Shown here one piece after another: positions 50,689 to 60,541 of a stretch of DNA of 64,000 nt (its first letter is position 1; the number at the start of each line of letters is the position of its first letter). The notes beneath the pieces were generated by a model, which was not told the origin of the DNA, ran no database searches, and saw only the letters and a list, made by a program, of their open reading frames with translations. The stretch comes from Mesorhizobium waimense (GTDB lineage Bacteria; Pseudomonadota; Alphaproteobacteria; Rhizobiales; Rhizobiaceae): positions 62,001 through 126,000 of the forward strand of contig NZ_QZWZ01000012.1 in the NCBI RefSeq assembly GCF_003601975.1, in the 5' to 3' direction. Made by a program: the position numbers and the translations under genes.

Positions 50689-52098
50689 TTAAACCGAATA
50701 GTACATGTCGTATTCGACCGGATGCGGGGTCATTTCGAAGCGCATCACCTCGGCCATCTTGAGCTCGATGTAGCTGTCGATCTGATCGTCGTCGAAGACG
50801 CCGCCGGCTTTCAGGAAGCCGCGGTCCTTGTCGAGGCTCTGCAGGGCTTCGCGCAGCGAGCCGCAGACGGTCGGGATCTTCTTCAGTTCCTTCGGCGGCA
50901 GGTCGTAGAGATCCTTGTCCATCGGCTGTCCCGGATGGATCTTGTTCTTGATGCCGTCGAGGCCGGCCATCAGCATGGCGGCGAAGGCGAGGTAGGGGTT
51001 CGCGCCCGGATCGGGGAAGCGGACCTCGACGCGCTTGGCCTTCGGCGACGAGCCGAACGGGATGCGGCAGGAGGCCGAGCGGTTGCGCGCCGAGTAGGCG
51101 AGCAGCACCGGCGCTTCATAGCCCGGCACCAGGCGCTTGTAGGAATTGGTCAGCGGGTTGGTGAAGGCATTGATCGCCTTGGCGTGCTTGATGATGCCGC
51201 CGATGTAGAACAGGCAGCTTTCCGACAGGCCGGCATATTCGTTGCCGGCAAAGGTCGGCTTGCCGCCCTTCCAGATCGACTGGTGGACGTGCATGCCCGA
51301 GCCGTTGTCGCCGAAGATCGGCTTCGGCATGAAGGTAGCCGTCTTGCCATAGGCGTTGGCGACCTGGTGCACGACATATTTGTAGATCAGCATCTTGTCG
51401 GCGTTGCGGACCAGCGTGTCGAACTTGATGCCGAGTTCGTGCTGAGCGGCGGCGACCTCATGGTGGTGCTTTTCGACGCGCACACCCATTTCGGCGAGCA
51501 CGGTGAGCATTTCCGAGCGCATGTCCTGCGCGGAATCGATTGGCGGTACAGGGAAATAGCCGCCCTTGATGCGCGGACGATGGCCGAGGTTGCCGGTCTC
51601 GTAGTCGGTGTCGTCATTGGACGGCAGTTCGGTCGAATCCAACCGGAAGCCGGTGTTATAGGGGTCGGCCTTGTACTTGACGTCGTCGAAGACGAAGAAC
51701 TCGGCTTCCGGACCGACATAGATGGTGTCGCCGATGCCTTCGGACTTCATGTAGGCCTCGGCCTTCTTGGCGGTGCCGCGCGGGTCGCGGTTGTAGGATT
51801 CGCCGGAGACCGGATCGAGGATGTCGCACAGGATGACCATGGTCGACTGGGCGAAGAACGGGTCCATATGCACCGTGTCAGGGTCGGGCATCAGCACCAT
51901 GTCGGACTCGTTGATCGCCTTCCAGCCGGCGATCGAGGAGCCGTCGAACATGACGCCATCAGCGAACATGTCTTCCTCGACCTCGACTACATCCATCGTC
52001 ACGTGTTGCAGCTTGCCCTTCGGATCGGTGAAGCGCAGGTCGACGAATTTCACGTCGTTGTCCTTGATCTGCTTCATGATGTCTTTGGCTGTCGTCAT
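50689..52098 (-). CDS. glnA: Glutamine synthetase type I
   Basis: 469 residues, dodecameric bacterial GSI. Substrate and metal motifs are [29 protein letters not shown] and the ATP site [17 protein letters not shown]. The adenylylation site is present at Tyr398 (KDLYDLPP), so GlnE can switch it off when nitrogen is plentiful. It lies 51 bases downstream of glnB and is most likely co-transcribed with it. Confidence 0.99.
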   Translation of the reverse strand: MTTAKDIMKQIKDNDVKFVDLRFTDPKGKLQHVTMDVVEVEEDMFADGVMFDGSSIAGWKAINESDMVLMPDPDTVHMDPFFAQSTMVILCDILDPVSGESYNRDPRGTAKKAEAYMKSEGIGDTIYVGPEAEFFVFDDVKYKADPYNTGFRLDSTELPSNDDTDYETGNLGHRPRIKGGYFPVPPIDSAQDMRSEMLTVLAEMGVRVEKHHHEVAAAQHELGIKFDTLVRNADKMLIYKYVVHQVANAYGKTATFMPKPIFGDNGSGMHVHQSIWKGGKPTFAGNEYAGLSESCLFYIGGIIKHAKAINAFTNPLTNSYKRLVPGYEAPVLLAYSARNRSASCRIPFGSSPKAKRVEVRFPDPGANPYLAFAAMLMAGLDGIKNKIHPGQPMDKDLYDLPPKELKKIPTVCGSLREALQSLDKDRGFLKAGGVFDDDQIDSYIELKMAEVMRFEMTPHPVEYDMYYSV

Positions 52099-52149
52099 GT
52101 CATTTCTTCCCTGTGTGCTGACGGTTCGAGGAAACTGAAATCAGAAAGC

Positions 52150-52844
<695 letters not shown>

Positions 52845-54377
52845 ATGAGCAACGAACTTCTGTCTCCGGCCGAAATGGGCGAAGCCGACCGGCAGGCAAT
52901 CGCCGCCGGTCCGCTGGATGGCTTCGGCCTTATGCGGCGTGCTGGCGAAGCGGTCGCCGCCGAGGTCATGGCGCGCTATCCGGCAGCGAGGCGCGTGCAT
53001 GTTCTGTGCGGTCCGGGCAATAATGGCGGCGACGGCTATGTCGTTGCCGGCGTGCTGCATAACAGCGGCGTCGATGTGTCGGTGTGGGCGTCCGGTCCGC
53101 CCAGGACGGACAGCGATGCGGCCATTGCAGCTGCCGAATGTCCGCTCTCGCCCCGGCTCCTGTCGGCATTCACCGCCGAGAAGAACGCGGTAGTGGTCGA
53201 CTCGCTCTATGGAGCAGGGCTGTCCAAGCCCCTGTCGGGCGATGCAACCCGGGCAGTCGAAATCGCCACGACGCTGAACCTGCCTGTTGTCGCCGTCGAC
53301 CTGCCTTCCGGCGTTTCCGGCGAAAGCGGCAATATTCTAGGTCAGGCGTTCCACGCCGACGTCACCGTTACATTCGCGCGCAAGAAACCTGGCCATCTTC
53401 TGCTGCCCGGGCGCGAGCTGTGCGGTGAGATCGTGCTTGCCGACATCGGCATCGGCGTCGAGATCATTGCGCAACTCAAGACGCAGGCCTTCGAGAACGT
53501 GCCGGCGCTTTGGCTGGACACGCTTCCTGTGCCCGCGGTCGATGCGCACAAATACAAACGCGGCCATGCCGGCGTCTTTTCCGGCGGGCCATCGGCGACG
53601 GGTGCTGCGCGGCTCTCGGCGCTTGCTGCCGCCAGGAGCGGGGCAGGGGCGGTGACGGTGCTGTCGCCTGCGAACGCCATGCAGGTGAATGCCGCGCACC
53701 TTACCTCGATCATGCTGCGCAAAGCCGATACGATCGAGGACGTGCATACTTTCATCGGAGAACGGCGGCCATCGGCCTTCGTCCTCGGCCCCGGTTTTGG
53801 GGTTGGTGACAGGACCCGGGGTTTTGCCTTGGCTATACTGGGTGCCGGACGGCCCGATGCCGCCGGCGGGATCGACGGGCTTGTGCTCGATGCCGACGGC
53901 ATCACCTCATTTCGCGACGAGCCGGATACGCTGTTCGAAGCGGCGCGCCGTTCGGAAGCCCCGGCGCTGGTGATGACGCCGCATGAGGGCGAGTTCGGCC
54001 GGCTCTTCCCGGATATCGCCGCGGACAACAGCCTGTCCAAGCTGGCCAAGGCGCGCGCGGCGGCCGCACGTGCCAATGCCATCGTCGTCTACAAAGGCGC
54101 CGACACGGTCATCGCAGCACCAAAGGGTCGGGCGGCGATCAACAACAATGGTGCGTCCTGGCTCGCCACCGCTGGCTCCGGCGATGTGCTGGCGGGCATA
54201 ATTGCAGGATTGCTGGCGCAGGGCATGCGACCTCTCGAGGCAGCCTGCGCCGCGGTGTGGATCCATGCCGAGGCGGGCAGCCGCTTCGGGCCCGGGCTGA
54301 TCGCCGAGGACCTGCCGCTTGCCATGGTGCCGGTGCTGCGCGAGTTGATCGGCAGCCGCAAGGAAATCGCTGGATGA
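52845..54377 (+). CDS. nnr: Bifunctional NAD(P)H-hydrate epimerase / ADP-dependent dehydratase
   Basis: 510 residues in two domains. Residues 1 to about 215 are the YjeF_N epimerase (CGPGNNGGDGYV, 55-66). About 225-500 form the ribokinase-like dehydratase (KYKRGHAGVFSGG, MTPHEGEFGRLFP, and the catalytic NNGASWLATAGSGDVLAG stretch near 440). Together they repair hydrated NADH and NADPH. ATG 52845 gives the family start (NELLSPAEMGEADR); a TTG at 52824 is also in frame. It overlaps the next gene by four bases. A gene of this kind next to glnBA is a familiar rhizobial arrangement. Confidence 0.95.
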   Translation: MSNELLSPAEMGEADRQAIAAGPLDGFGLMRRAGEAVAAEVMARYPAARRVHVLCGPGNNGGDGYVVAGVLHNSGVDVSVWASGPPRTDSDAAIAAAECPLSPRLLSAFTAEKNAVVVDSLYGAGLSKPLSGDATRAVEIATTLNLPVVAVDLPSGVSGESGNILGQAFHADVTVTFARKKPGHLLLPGRELCGEIVLADIGIGVEIIAQLKTQAFENVPALWLDTLPVPAVDAHKYKRGHAGVFSGGPSATGAARLSALAAARSGAGAVTVLSPANAMQVNAAHLTSIMLRKADTIEDVHTFIGERRPSAFVLGPGFGVGDRTRGFALAILGAGRPDAAGGIDGLVLDADGITSFRDEPDTLFEAARRSEAPALVMTPHEGEFGRLFPDIAADNSLSKLAKARAAAARANAIVVYKGADTVIAAPKGRAAINNNGASWLATAGSGDVLAGIIAGLLAQGMRPLEAACAAVWIHAEAGSRFGPGLIAEDLPLAMVPVLRELIGSRKEIAG

Positions 54378-56377
54378 TCCACAGCTTCACGCTGATTGCT
54401 GGATTTCTTGTGGCGCTCTCTTTGGCCCATGCGGCGCGTGCCGAGGGCCCGGTGACCATCGTCGACGATCCGGCGGTTCTCGGCGCCCTTGACGCCAAAG
54501 GTTTTGGCTTTGCCGGTGTTTTCGCCGTCGATGGCGAGGACGATTTGAAAGCCCTCTATGACGAGTCGCCGGCCTATCACGCGATCGTCGACACGGTGGC
54601 AGGCGACGTCGCCGCTTTGCGGGCGGAGATGAAGGCCGGCGGGCGGCCGCTCTACGAGGTGACCGACGGCAATGTCGGCCGCGTCATGGATATGCTCTGG
54701 CTGAAGACCGATGCGGCGCGCTTCCGACTGGTCGGTGTCATCAACCGGCTCGACCGGCGCGATTTCGCTGACGTGCAGGGCGAAAGCAACTGCGGCGAGG
54801 TGCGGTTCATCTACCGGCTTGCCTACAGCTTCAGGAAGAAAGGCAAGGTGCTGGCCTCGCGCCTGCCGTTCAATTTCAGTGCCGTCTACAGTGTCGCGCC
54901 GGATGCCGATGGCGGCTGTGTCGGCGTCGCCGGGCGCTGGACGCCGCAGCTCGATGAGAGCGTCGATGCCGGTTGGCTTGTTGGAGGGCCGCTGGAAAAG
55001 GCTGGCCTCAGCTTCAAGCAGCTCGAGCTCAATGCTCAGGTGGTCCGCTTTCCCTCCGGCCAGGAGACGGAGTTCGGCGGACAGGCTGCTTATCTGATGC
55101 GGATATTCGACTTCGACGGTGCCGCCATCGCCGAGATGCCGCTGGAAAACACGCCGGATACGGCGCGGCTAGCGGAAGACGCCGCGCTCAAGAAAAGGCT
55201 CGCCGACTATATCAGCGACAACGTCGCGGCGGTCGATCTCGGTATCTACGAAATCCCCGATGAATTCTTGGCCAAGAAGGTCATCTCGTGGTCGACTTTC
55301 GGCAGCGCCAGGCAGGCCAACCATCCGTTTACGCCATTATTCCAGCCAACGGATTTCGCAGGGCTCGATTATTCCGGGCTGAAGCTGGTGCGCACGCCGG
55401 AGGCGTTGGTCGAGCGGCTGGACAATGGCGCCTGCCAGGGCTGCCATCAGGCAGGCTCGACCGCCGGCTTTCATTTCATCGGCCTCGACGACAGAACGAC
55501 GTCGCCGCTCAACCGCATCGAGGTCGGTATCTCGCCGCACCTCCATGCCGACATACCGCGCCGCCAGGCTTGGCTGCGTGCCATGGCCGAGGGCAAGGAG
55601 CCGAACCGGTTCAGGCCGCTGTCCTTCGCGCCGCCAGCCGCCTGGACGGACGCAGGCGAGGTCGACTACGCGCCGGCTGAGATGGCGATGCCGTGCCTCG
55701 TGCCGGAGGACGCCGCCCGCTTCGGCGCCACCTGGCAGTGCGGTGGCGGCACCGTCTGCACGCCGCTTGCCACCGCATCGGGGGTGCGCACCAAGCTGGC
55801 GCAATGCCTGCTGCCGAAGGACAGCAAGGACATGTTCTCCGGCCATCCCTGCCTGACCGGCTCGATCGCCAGCAATGCGACGCGGCCTTTCAACGATCGC
55901 TACAAGATCACCGGGCAGTTCGCGGCTTTCGCGACCGATATTTCACGCACCGCCTATACCTGCCGTCCGCCGAAGATCGGCGTGCCGGCCGGCATCGCCT
56001 ATCGCGGCTGCGACGACAAGGATCGCAACTTTGCCGCCTTCAAGGCTGGCAAGCCGATGCCCAGCGAGATCTGCGGGCTGGTCGGCGGGAAAAAGTTCGA
56101 TACTTGCGTGGCGACCAACAATTTCGACCAGTGCCTCGGCGGCGCGGTCAATCGCGGCAATCGCCCGGCCTGCTCGGCCGATCATTTCTGCCGCGAGGAT
56201 TATATGTGCCAGTCACTGCCGCCGGACACGCCCGGCGTCGGCAAGGTGAAAGGCATCGGCTTCTGCTCGCCGACCTATTTCATCTTCCAGATGCGCATCG
56301 ACAACCACGCAACGCCATGGGCGAGTGCAGCGCATGCCACAATGGGCGCGGGGTTCGGCGCGGCGGAAGAGGAATAG
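54374..56377 (+). CDS. Secreted Cys-rich protein with one c-type heme motif (function unknown)
   Basis: 667 residues with a signal peptide (cleavage after AARA, about residue 23). The first half has no domain I recognise but contains VGVINRLDRRDFADVQGESNCGEVRFIYRL (about 118-147). A single CQGCH (Cys354, Cys357, His358) matches the CxxCH covalent heme-binding motif and is followed by QAGSTAGFHFIGLD. The last 200 residues are Cys-rich (over ten Cys). No Met ligand is obvious. It could be a cytochrome-like oxidoreductase or a periplasmic binding protein. ATG 54374 overlaps the nnr stop by four bases (ATGA), so the two are translationally coupled, although one product is cytoplasmic and this one exported. 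Confidence 0.7.
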   Translation: MIHSFTLIAGFLVALSLAHAARAEGPVTIVDDPAVLGALDAKGFGFAGVFAVDGEDDLKALYDESPAYHAIVDTVAGDVAALRAEMKAGGRPLYEVTDGNVGRVMDMLWLKTDAARFRLVGVINRLDRRDFADVQGESNCGEVRFIYRLAYSFRKKGKVLASRLPFNFSAVYSVAPDADGGCVGVAGRWTPQLDESVDAGWLVGGPLEKAGLSFKQLELNAQVVRFPSGQETEFGGQAAYLMRIFDFDGAAIAEMPLENTPDTARLAEDAALKKRLADYISDNVAAVDLGIYEIPDEFLAKKVISWSTFGSARQANHPFTPLFQPTDFAGLDYSGLKLVRTPEALVERLDNGACQGCHQAGSTAGFHFIGLDDRTTSPLNRIEVGISPHLHADIPRRQAWLRAMAEGKEPNRFRPLSFAPPAAWTDAGEVDYAPAEMAMPCLVPEDAARFGATWQCGGGTVCTPLATASGVRTKLAQCLLPKDSKDMFSGHPCLTGSIASNATRPFNDRYKITGQFAAFATDISRTAYTCRPPKIGVPAGIAYRGCDDKDRNFAAFKAGKPMPSEICGLVGGKKFDTCVATNNFDQCLGGAVNRGNRPACSADHFCREDYMCQSLPPDTPGVGKVKGIGFCSPTYFIFQMRIDNHATPWASAAHATMGAGFGAAEEE

Positions 56378-56393
56378 GGCCAGATATCCCGGG

Positions 56394-57419
56394 TCAGGCG
56401 CCTTGCGGACGGTGCGCTTGCGTCACGGCGGCCGCCAGGGCCTCAAGCACATTGTCCTCGCTGACATCGCGCGTATGCTCGATCCAGCTTGGCGTCGAAA
56501 TCGGCGGCTCGACATACCGGACCTGGTCGTTCACAGGACCGGTTTCGTAGGAGCGGTTCGATCCGAAGATCAGCACGCACGGTCCTCCCAAGGCGGCAGC
56601 CGCATGGCAGATGCCGCCATCGACACCGAGGAAGACGTTCGAGGCAGCGATCTGGCACATCGCGTCGGTGATATCAGGGGTCGATGTGAAATCCACCGCC
56701 TCCGGAAGCGCAGCCCGGATCTGGGTTGCGGCTTCGCGTTCGCGCGGGCCGCCGACAATCCATACCGACCAGCCGCGCCTGGCGTGATCCCTGGCGACCG
56801 AGACGAAACGCTCCGCCGGCCATGAGCGGAAGTTGGCGAAATCCGACGTGTAGAGCGCCAGCGCCGGCCTTGCTGCGTCGATCCCGTGCCGGACGCGCCA
56901 AGCCGACAGTTCCTCGGGCGAGATCACCATTCGCGGCGGCGGCAACTGCGTTCCGTCAGCCGGCCTCTCGCCCAGCATGGCGATGGCGCAGACCTGCTCG
57001 AACAGCCTTGTCTTGCGCGGGCCGAAAGCCACCAAACTTTTCAGCCAGCCGGCCGGCAGACGGTTGACGATGCCGAACTGCAGTTCGCGCGGATAGCCGA
57101 TGCGCTCGGGGATGCCCGCCATCCAGGGAACCAAGGCCGCCTTGGTGCTGCTGGAGAGAAGATAGCACGCGCGATAATTCTGCTCGCGAAGCTGGCGGGC
57201 CAACTGCATGCGGTTGCCAAGACCAGCCTGCAAGTGCCGCTTCTCCAGCACCCAGGCTTTCCTGACGCTAGGCATCAGCCGCGCCAGGGGTGCAGCAAGC
57301 GGCGAGGTGATGACATCGATGGGATGGCCGGGAAACCGTTCGGCGATGACCTGAACGGCCGAATGGCAACGAACGAAATCACCGATCGCCGGCAAGCAGA
57401 AGACGAGGATAGGGTCCAA
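56394..57419 (-). CDS. Glycosyltransferase family 9 (heptosyltransferase-like)
   Basis: 341 residues of the GT-B fold seen in WaaC/WaaF-type enzymes. Features are LPAIGDFVRCHSAVQVI at the N-terminus, ERIGYPRE in the middle, and the donor-binding region WPAERFVSVA...WIVGGPRE...FLGVDGGICHAAAALGGP, where the family normally has a D-(S/G)-G-x-x-H-x-A pattern. It probably adds a sugar to LPS core or another envelope glycan. The neighbouring gene on the same strand is a family 4 glycosyltransferase, 62 bases away, so they likely act in one pathway. Confidence 0.85.
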   Translation of the reverse strand: MDPILVFCLPAIGDFVRCHSAVQVIAERFPGHPIDVITSPLAAPLARLMPSVRKAWVLEKRHLQAGLGNRMQLARQLREQNYRACYLLSSSTKAALVPWMAGIPERIGYPRELQFGIVNRLPAGWLKSLVAFGPRKTRLFEQVCAIAMLGERPADGTQLPPPRMVISPEELSAWRVRHGIDAARPALALYTSDFANFRSWPAERFVSVARDHARRGWSVWIVGGPREREAATQIRAALPEAVDFTSTPDITDAMCQIAASNVFLGVDGGICHAAAALGGPCVLIFGSNRSYETGPVNDQVRYVEPPISTPSWIEHTRDVSEDNVLEALAAAVTQAHRPQGA

Positions 57420-57481
57420 AATACGCGATACCTTTTCGATCGGGAAAAGCCGCCGGCGTCAGCAAGCAGGTTCGTGATTTG

Positions 57482-58423
57482 TCACGGAAGCGCTTCGCCA
57501 TCAAGGATGCGGGCATAGAGATCAAGGTAGGCCTTCGCGGTTTTTTCGATCGGGAACCTGTCTGCCGCCGATTCACGACATCTTTGCGCGGACAGGGCTC
57601 CGATCTCGGCAAGCCCGCGCGCAAATTGCTCATCGGTGTCGAAGAAGCGCCCGGTCTCCCTGTCAACAGTCTCCGGCAGCGCGCCGCGCGGCGTGGTCAG
57701 GACAGGCGTTCCGCATAGCATGGCCTCGACCGGTGCGTTGCCAAACGGCTCTTCCCAGGCAATAGGATTGAGAAAGGCTTTCGATTCACCCAGCAGGCGC
57801 AGCTTCTCCTCTCCGTCGACAACGCCGTTGAAGCGATATCGCCTGGATAGGCTTTTGAAGAAGACGCCTTCGCGTCGGGTCTTGCTCCTGCCAAGAAGTT
57901 TCCACCGGGAGCCCCCTGCTATGTCGAGAGTGAAGTCGAACTTCTTGGCGAGGTCCACCGCCCGGTTCAAGCCCTTTCCGGCCCTGGCGATAGCCGCCAT
58001 GAAAAAGAGATGATCGTTCTTCGACTTCGCCAGCCGATAGTCGTCCACCGGAAATCCGTTGTAGACGAAGGTTTTTCGGCCGTGCAGTTCGGCGTGACGG
58101 GCGCTGATGAAACTCCAGTTCGGCTGCGGCCGTGGATAATCCGGCAAGTGGCCGCGCTCGGTGTTGAGTGTCGGGAACGGGACTTCCACCTTCCACGCGT
58201 GAAGATGGACGATGTGTGTGTCGCTCGGGATTGCCGCCCGGCATTCGGCGTCCGTGACTGCATGCCGAACCTCGCACAGCGGGTGCGACGAACCTGGTCC
58301 GGCGACCAGCACGACATAGTGTCCCTGCCTGACCAACTCCGTCGTCAGCCAGTCGACCTGACGTTCAATTCCGCCATAGCCCTTGCACGGAACAACGCCC
58401 TTCGTCACGAGGGTTATTCGCAT
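57482..58423 (-). CDS. Glycosyltransferase family 4
   Basis: 313 residues, GT-B fold. The N-terminal RITLVTKGVVPCKGYGGIERQVDWL is the acceptor-side start of GT4 enzymes; the C-terminal E(x7)E-type motif appears as EEPFGNAPVEAMLCGTPVL. Shorter than most GT4 proteins, with a compact N-domain. The internal Met at 58423 has AAGGAAA just upstream and is preferred over 58447. Forms a unit with the downstream GT9 gene. Confidence 0.87.
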   Translation of the reverse strand: MRITLVTKGVVPCKGYGGIERQVDWLTTELVRQGHYVVLVAGPGSSHPLCEVRHAVTDAECRAAIPSDTHIVHLHAWKVEVPFPTLNTERGHLPDYPRPQPNWSFISARHAELHGRKTFVYNGFPVDDYRLAKSKNDHLFFMAAIARAGKGLNRAVDLAKKFDFTLDIAGGSRWKLLGRSKTRREGVFFKSLSRRYRFNGVVDGEEKLRLLGESKAFLNPIAWEEPFGNAPVEAMLCGTPVLTTPRGALPETVDRETGRFFDTDEQFARGLAEIGALSAQRCRESAADRFPIEKTAKAYLDLYARILDGEALP

Positions 58424-58617
58424 TTTCCTTCCCGCCCGTCGCATCAATGATGTTAGAGGCTGCTAATTGTCAACCGTCTAACGCCGGGTCGGGAACGCGG
58501 CTGATACCAGGGGCTCCGAGCAAAGCGGGCGTCCGTCAACCGCATGTGCGTCGCGCGACGGGCACCGACGATGCGGCCCCGCTCATAACGGAACGACGAT
58601 CATTCGCGACATTCAAA

Positions 58618-60150
58618 TCACAGCGGAATGTTGTCGTGCTTCTTCCAGGGGTTCTGCATGTCCTTGTTGCGCAGCATTCTCAGAGCTCGGGCGATGCGGC
58701 GGCGGGTCGAGTGCGGCATGATCACCTCATCGACATAGCCGCGCTCGGCGGCGACGAAGGGCGACAGGAAGCGGTCCTCGTAAGCCTTTGTATGGGCTGC
58801 GATCTTTTCCGCGTCGCCGATGTCCTTGCGATAGATGATCTCGACCGCGCCCCTGGCGCCCATCACCGCGATCTGCGCCGTCGGCCAGGCATAGTTCATG
58901 TCGCCGCGCAGATGCTTCGAGGCCATCACATCATAGGCGCCGCCATAGGCTTTTCGGGTGATGACGGTGATCTTCGGCACGGTCGCCTCGGCGTAGGCGA
59001 ACAATAGCTTGGCGCCGTGCTTGATCAGCCCGCCATATTCCTGTGCAGTGCCGGGCAGGAAGCCCGGAACGTCGACGAAGGTGACGATCGGGATCGAAAA
59101 ACAGTCGCAGAAGCGCACGAAGCGCGCCGCCTTGCGGCTGGCATCGGAATCGAGCACGCCGGCCAGCACCATCGGCTGGTTGGCGACGAAGCCGACGGTG
59201 CGGCCCTCGACGCGGCCAAATCCGGTGACGATGTTTTTGGCAAAGCTCTGCTGGATCTCGAGGAAGTCGCCTTCGTCGGCAACTTTGAGGATCAGTTCCT
59301 TGATGTCGTAGGGCTTGTTGGCGTTGTCGGGGATCAGCCGATCGAGCGAGAGATCGTGATCGGTCACCGACTGGTAGCATTCGATCTCGGGAAGCTCGGC
59401 CGTGTTGGAAGCCGGCAGCAGGTCGACCAGCCGGCGCATTTGCAGCAGCGCCTCGACGTCATTGTCATAGGCGCCGTCGGCAATCGAGGATTTGGTTGTG
59501 TGGACGCTGGCGCCGCCGAGGCTCTCGGCGGTCACCGTCTCGTTGGTGACGGTCTTCACCACGTCCGGGCCGGTGACGAACATGTAGGACGTGTCGCGCA
59601 CCATGAAGATGAAATCGGTCATGGCGGGTGAATAGACATCGCCGCCGGCGCAAGGGCCCATGATCAGCGAGATCTGCGGGATGACGCCGGAGGCGAGCAC
59701 GTTGCGCTGGAAAATCTCGGCATAGCCGCCAAGTGCCGCCACGCCTTCCTGGATGCGGGCGCCGCCGGCATCGTAGAGGCCGATGATCGGCGCGCGATTG
59801 CGCAGCGCCATCTCCTGCACCTTGACCACCTTCTCGGCATGGGCTTCCGACAGCGAGCCGCCGAAGACGGTAAAATCCTTGGCGAAGAGATAGACAGGGC
59901 GGCCATTGACGGTGCCCCAGCCGGTGACGACGCCATCGCCGGCGATCTTGGTCTTCTCCATGCCGAAATCGGTCGAGCGATGCTCGACATACATGTCGAA
60001 CTCTTCGAACGAGCCTTCGTCGAGGAAGACGTCGATGCGTTCGCGGGCGGTGAGCTTGCCCTTCTTGTGCTGGGCGTCGATGCGCGCCTTGCCGCCGCCC
60101 ATGCGGGCGATCTCGCGGCGGCGCTCGAGTTCCTTCAGCACGTCCTTCAT
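58618..60150 (-). CDS. pccB: Propionyl-CoA carboxylase beta subunit
   Basis: 510 residues, the carboxyltransferase half of an acyl-CoA carboxylase. It has the two crotonase-like halves: [14 protein letters not shown] and [12 protein letters not shown] in the first, then [14 protein letters not shown] and [13 protein letters not shown] in the second. It transfers CO2 from biotin to propionyl-CoA, leading to methylmalonyl-CoA. The biotin-carrying alpha subunit is not in the window; it may lie elsewhere on the chromosome. ATG 60150 gives the standard [20 protein letters not shown]; the frame runs on to 60261 without support. Confidence 0.96.
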   Translation of the reverse strand: MKDVLKELERRREIARMGGGKARIDAQHKKGKLTARERIDVFLDEGSFEEFDMYVEHRSTDFGMEKTKIAGDGVVTGWGTVNGRPVYLFAKDFTVFGGSLSEAHAEKVVKVQEMALRNRAPIIGLYDAGGARIQEGVAALGGYAEIFQRNVLASGVIPQISLIMGPCAGGDVYSPAMTDFIFMVRDTSYMFVTGPDVVKTVTNETVTAESLGGASVHTTKSSIADGAYDNDVEALLQMRRLVDLLPASNTAELPEIECYQSVTDHDLSLDRLIPDNANKPYDIKELILKVADEGDFLEIQQSFAKNIVTGFGRVEGRTVGFVANQPMVLAGVLDSDASRKAARFVRFCDCFSIPIVTFVDVPGFLPGTAQEYGGLIKHGAKLLFAYAEATVPKITVITRKAYGGAYDVMASKHLRGDMNYAWPTAQIAVMGARGAVEIIYRKDIGDAEKIAAHTKAYEDRFLSPFVAAERGYVDEVIMPHSTRRRIARALRMLRNKDMQNPWKKHDNIPL

Positions 60151-60541
60151 TGCCCGGTCCCCAAAAGGAAAGCTGCATTTGTGGTAATGATGCCCGCAGG
60201 GGAGCGCAAGCGCTGCCTTTCGCCCTCGATTTTGCTGCGCTGCAACATGGCCCCCTTGCATTTCCAGGCGAACTCAGCCATATGCAGCGGCATAGGCGCT
60301 TGGGCCGGCACTGTCCGGCCTTCTCGACGAATGAGACTGGTTGCGTCTGTTTTCCCTCTTTCCGGCTGATCGGCAAGGTGGCGAAAAAGCCCCGTGGCAT
60401 GATGCCTGCGGGCACGACAGCGCAGCCGAGCGGACGAAGAACGTCCGCCGCCTTGTCGTTCCATGACAATTTGTTCGACGGCAGGTTGCGCCCTGCCGCC
60501 ATCGATGTTTGCGGCCACGGGCCGCGTGAAAGAAGACTATT
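60151..60541. other. 391-bp divergent spacer between pccB and the helicase gene
   Basis: Open frames cross it on both strands but none resembles a protein family. It must hold the promoters of both flanking genes; none stands out by eye. Confidence 0.5.
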
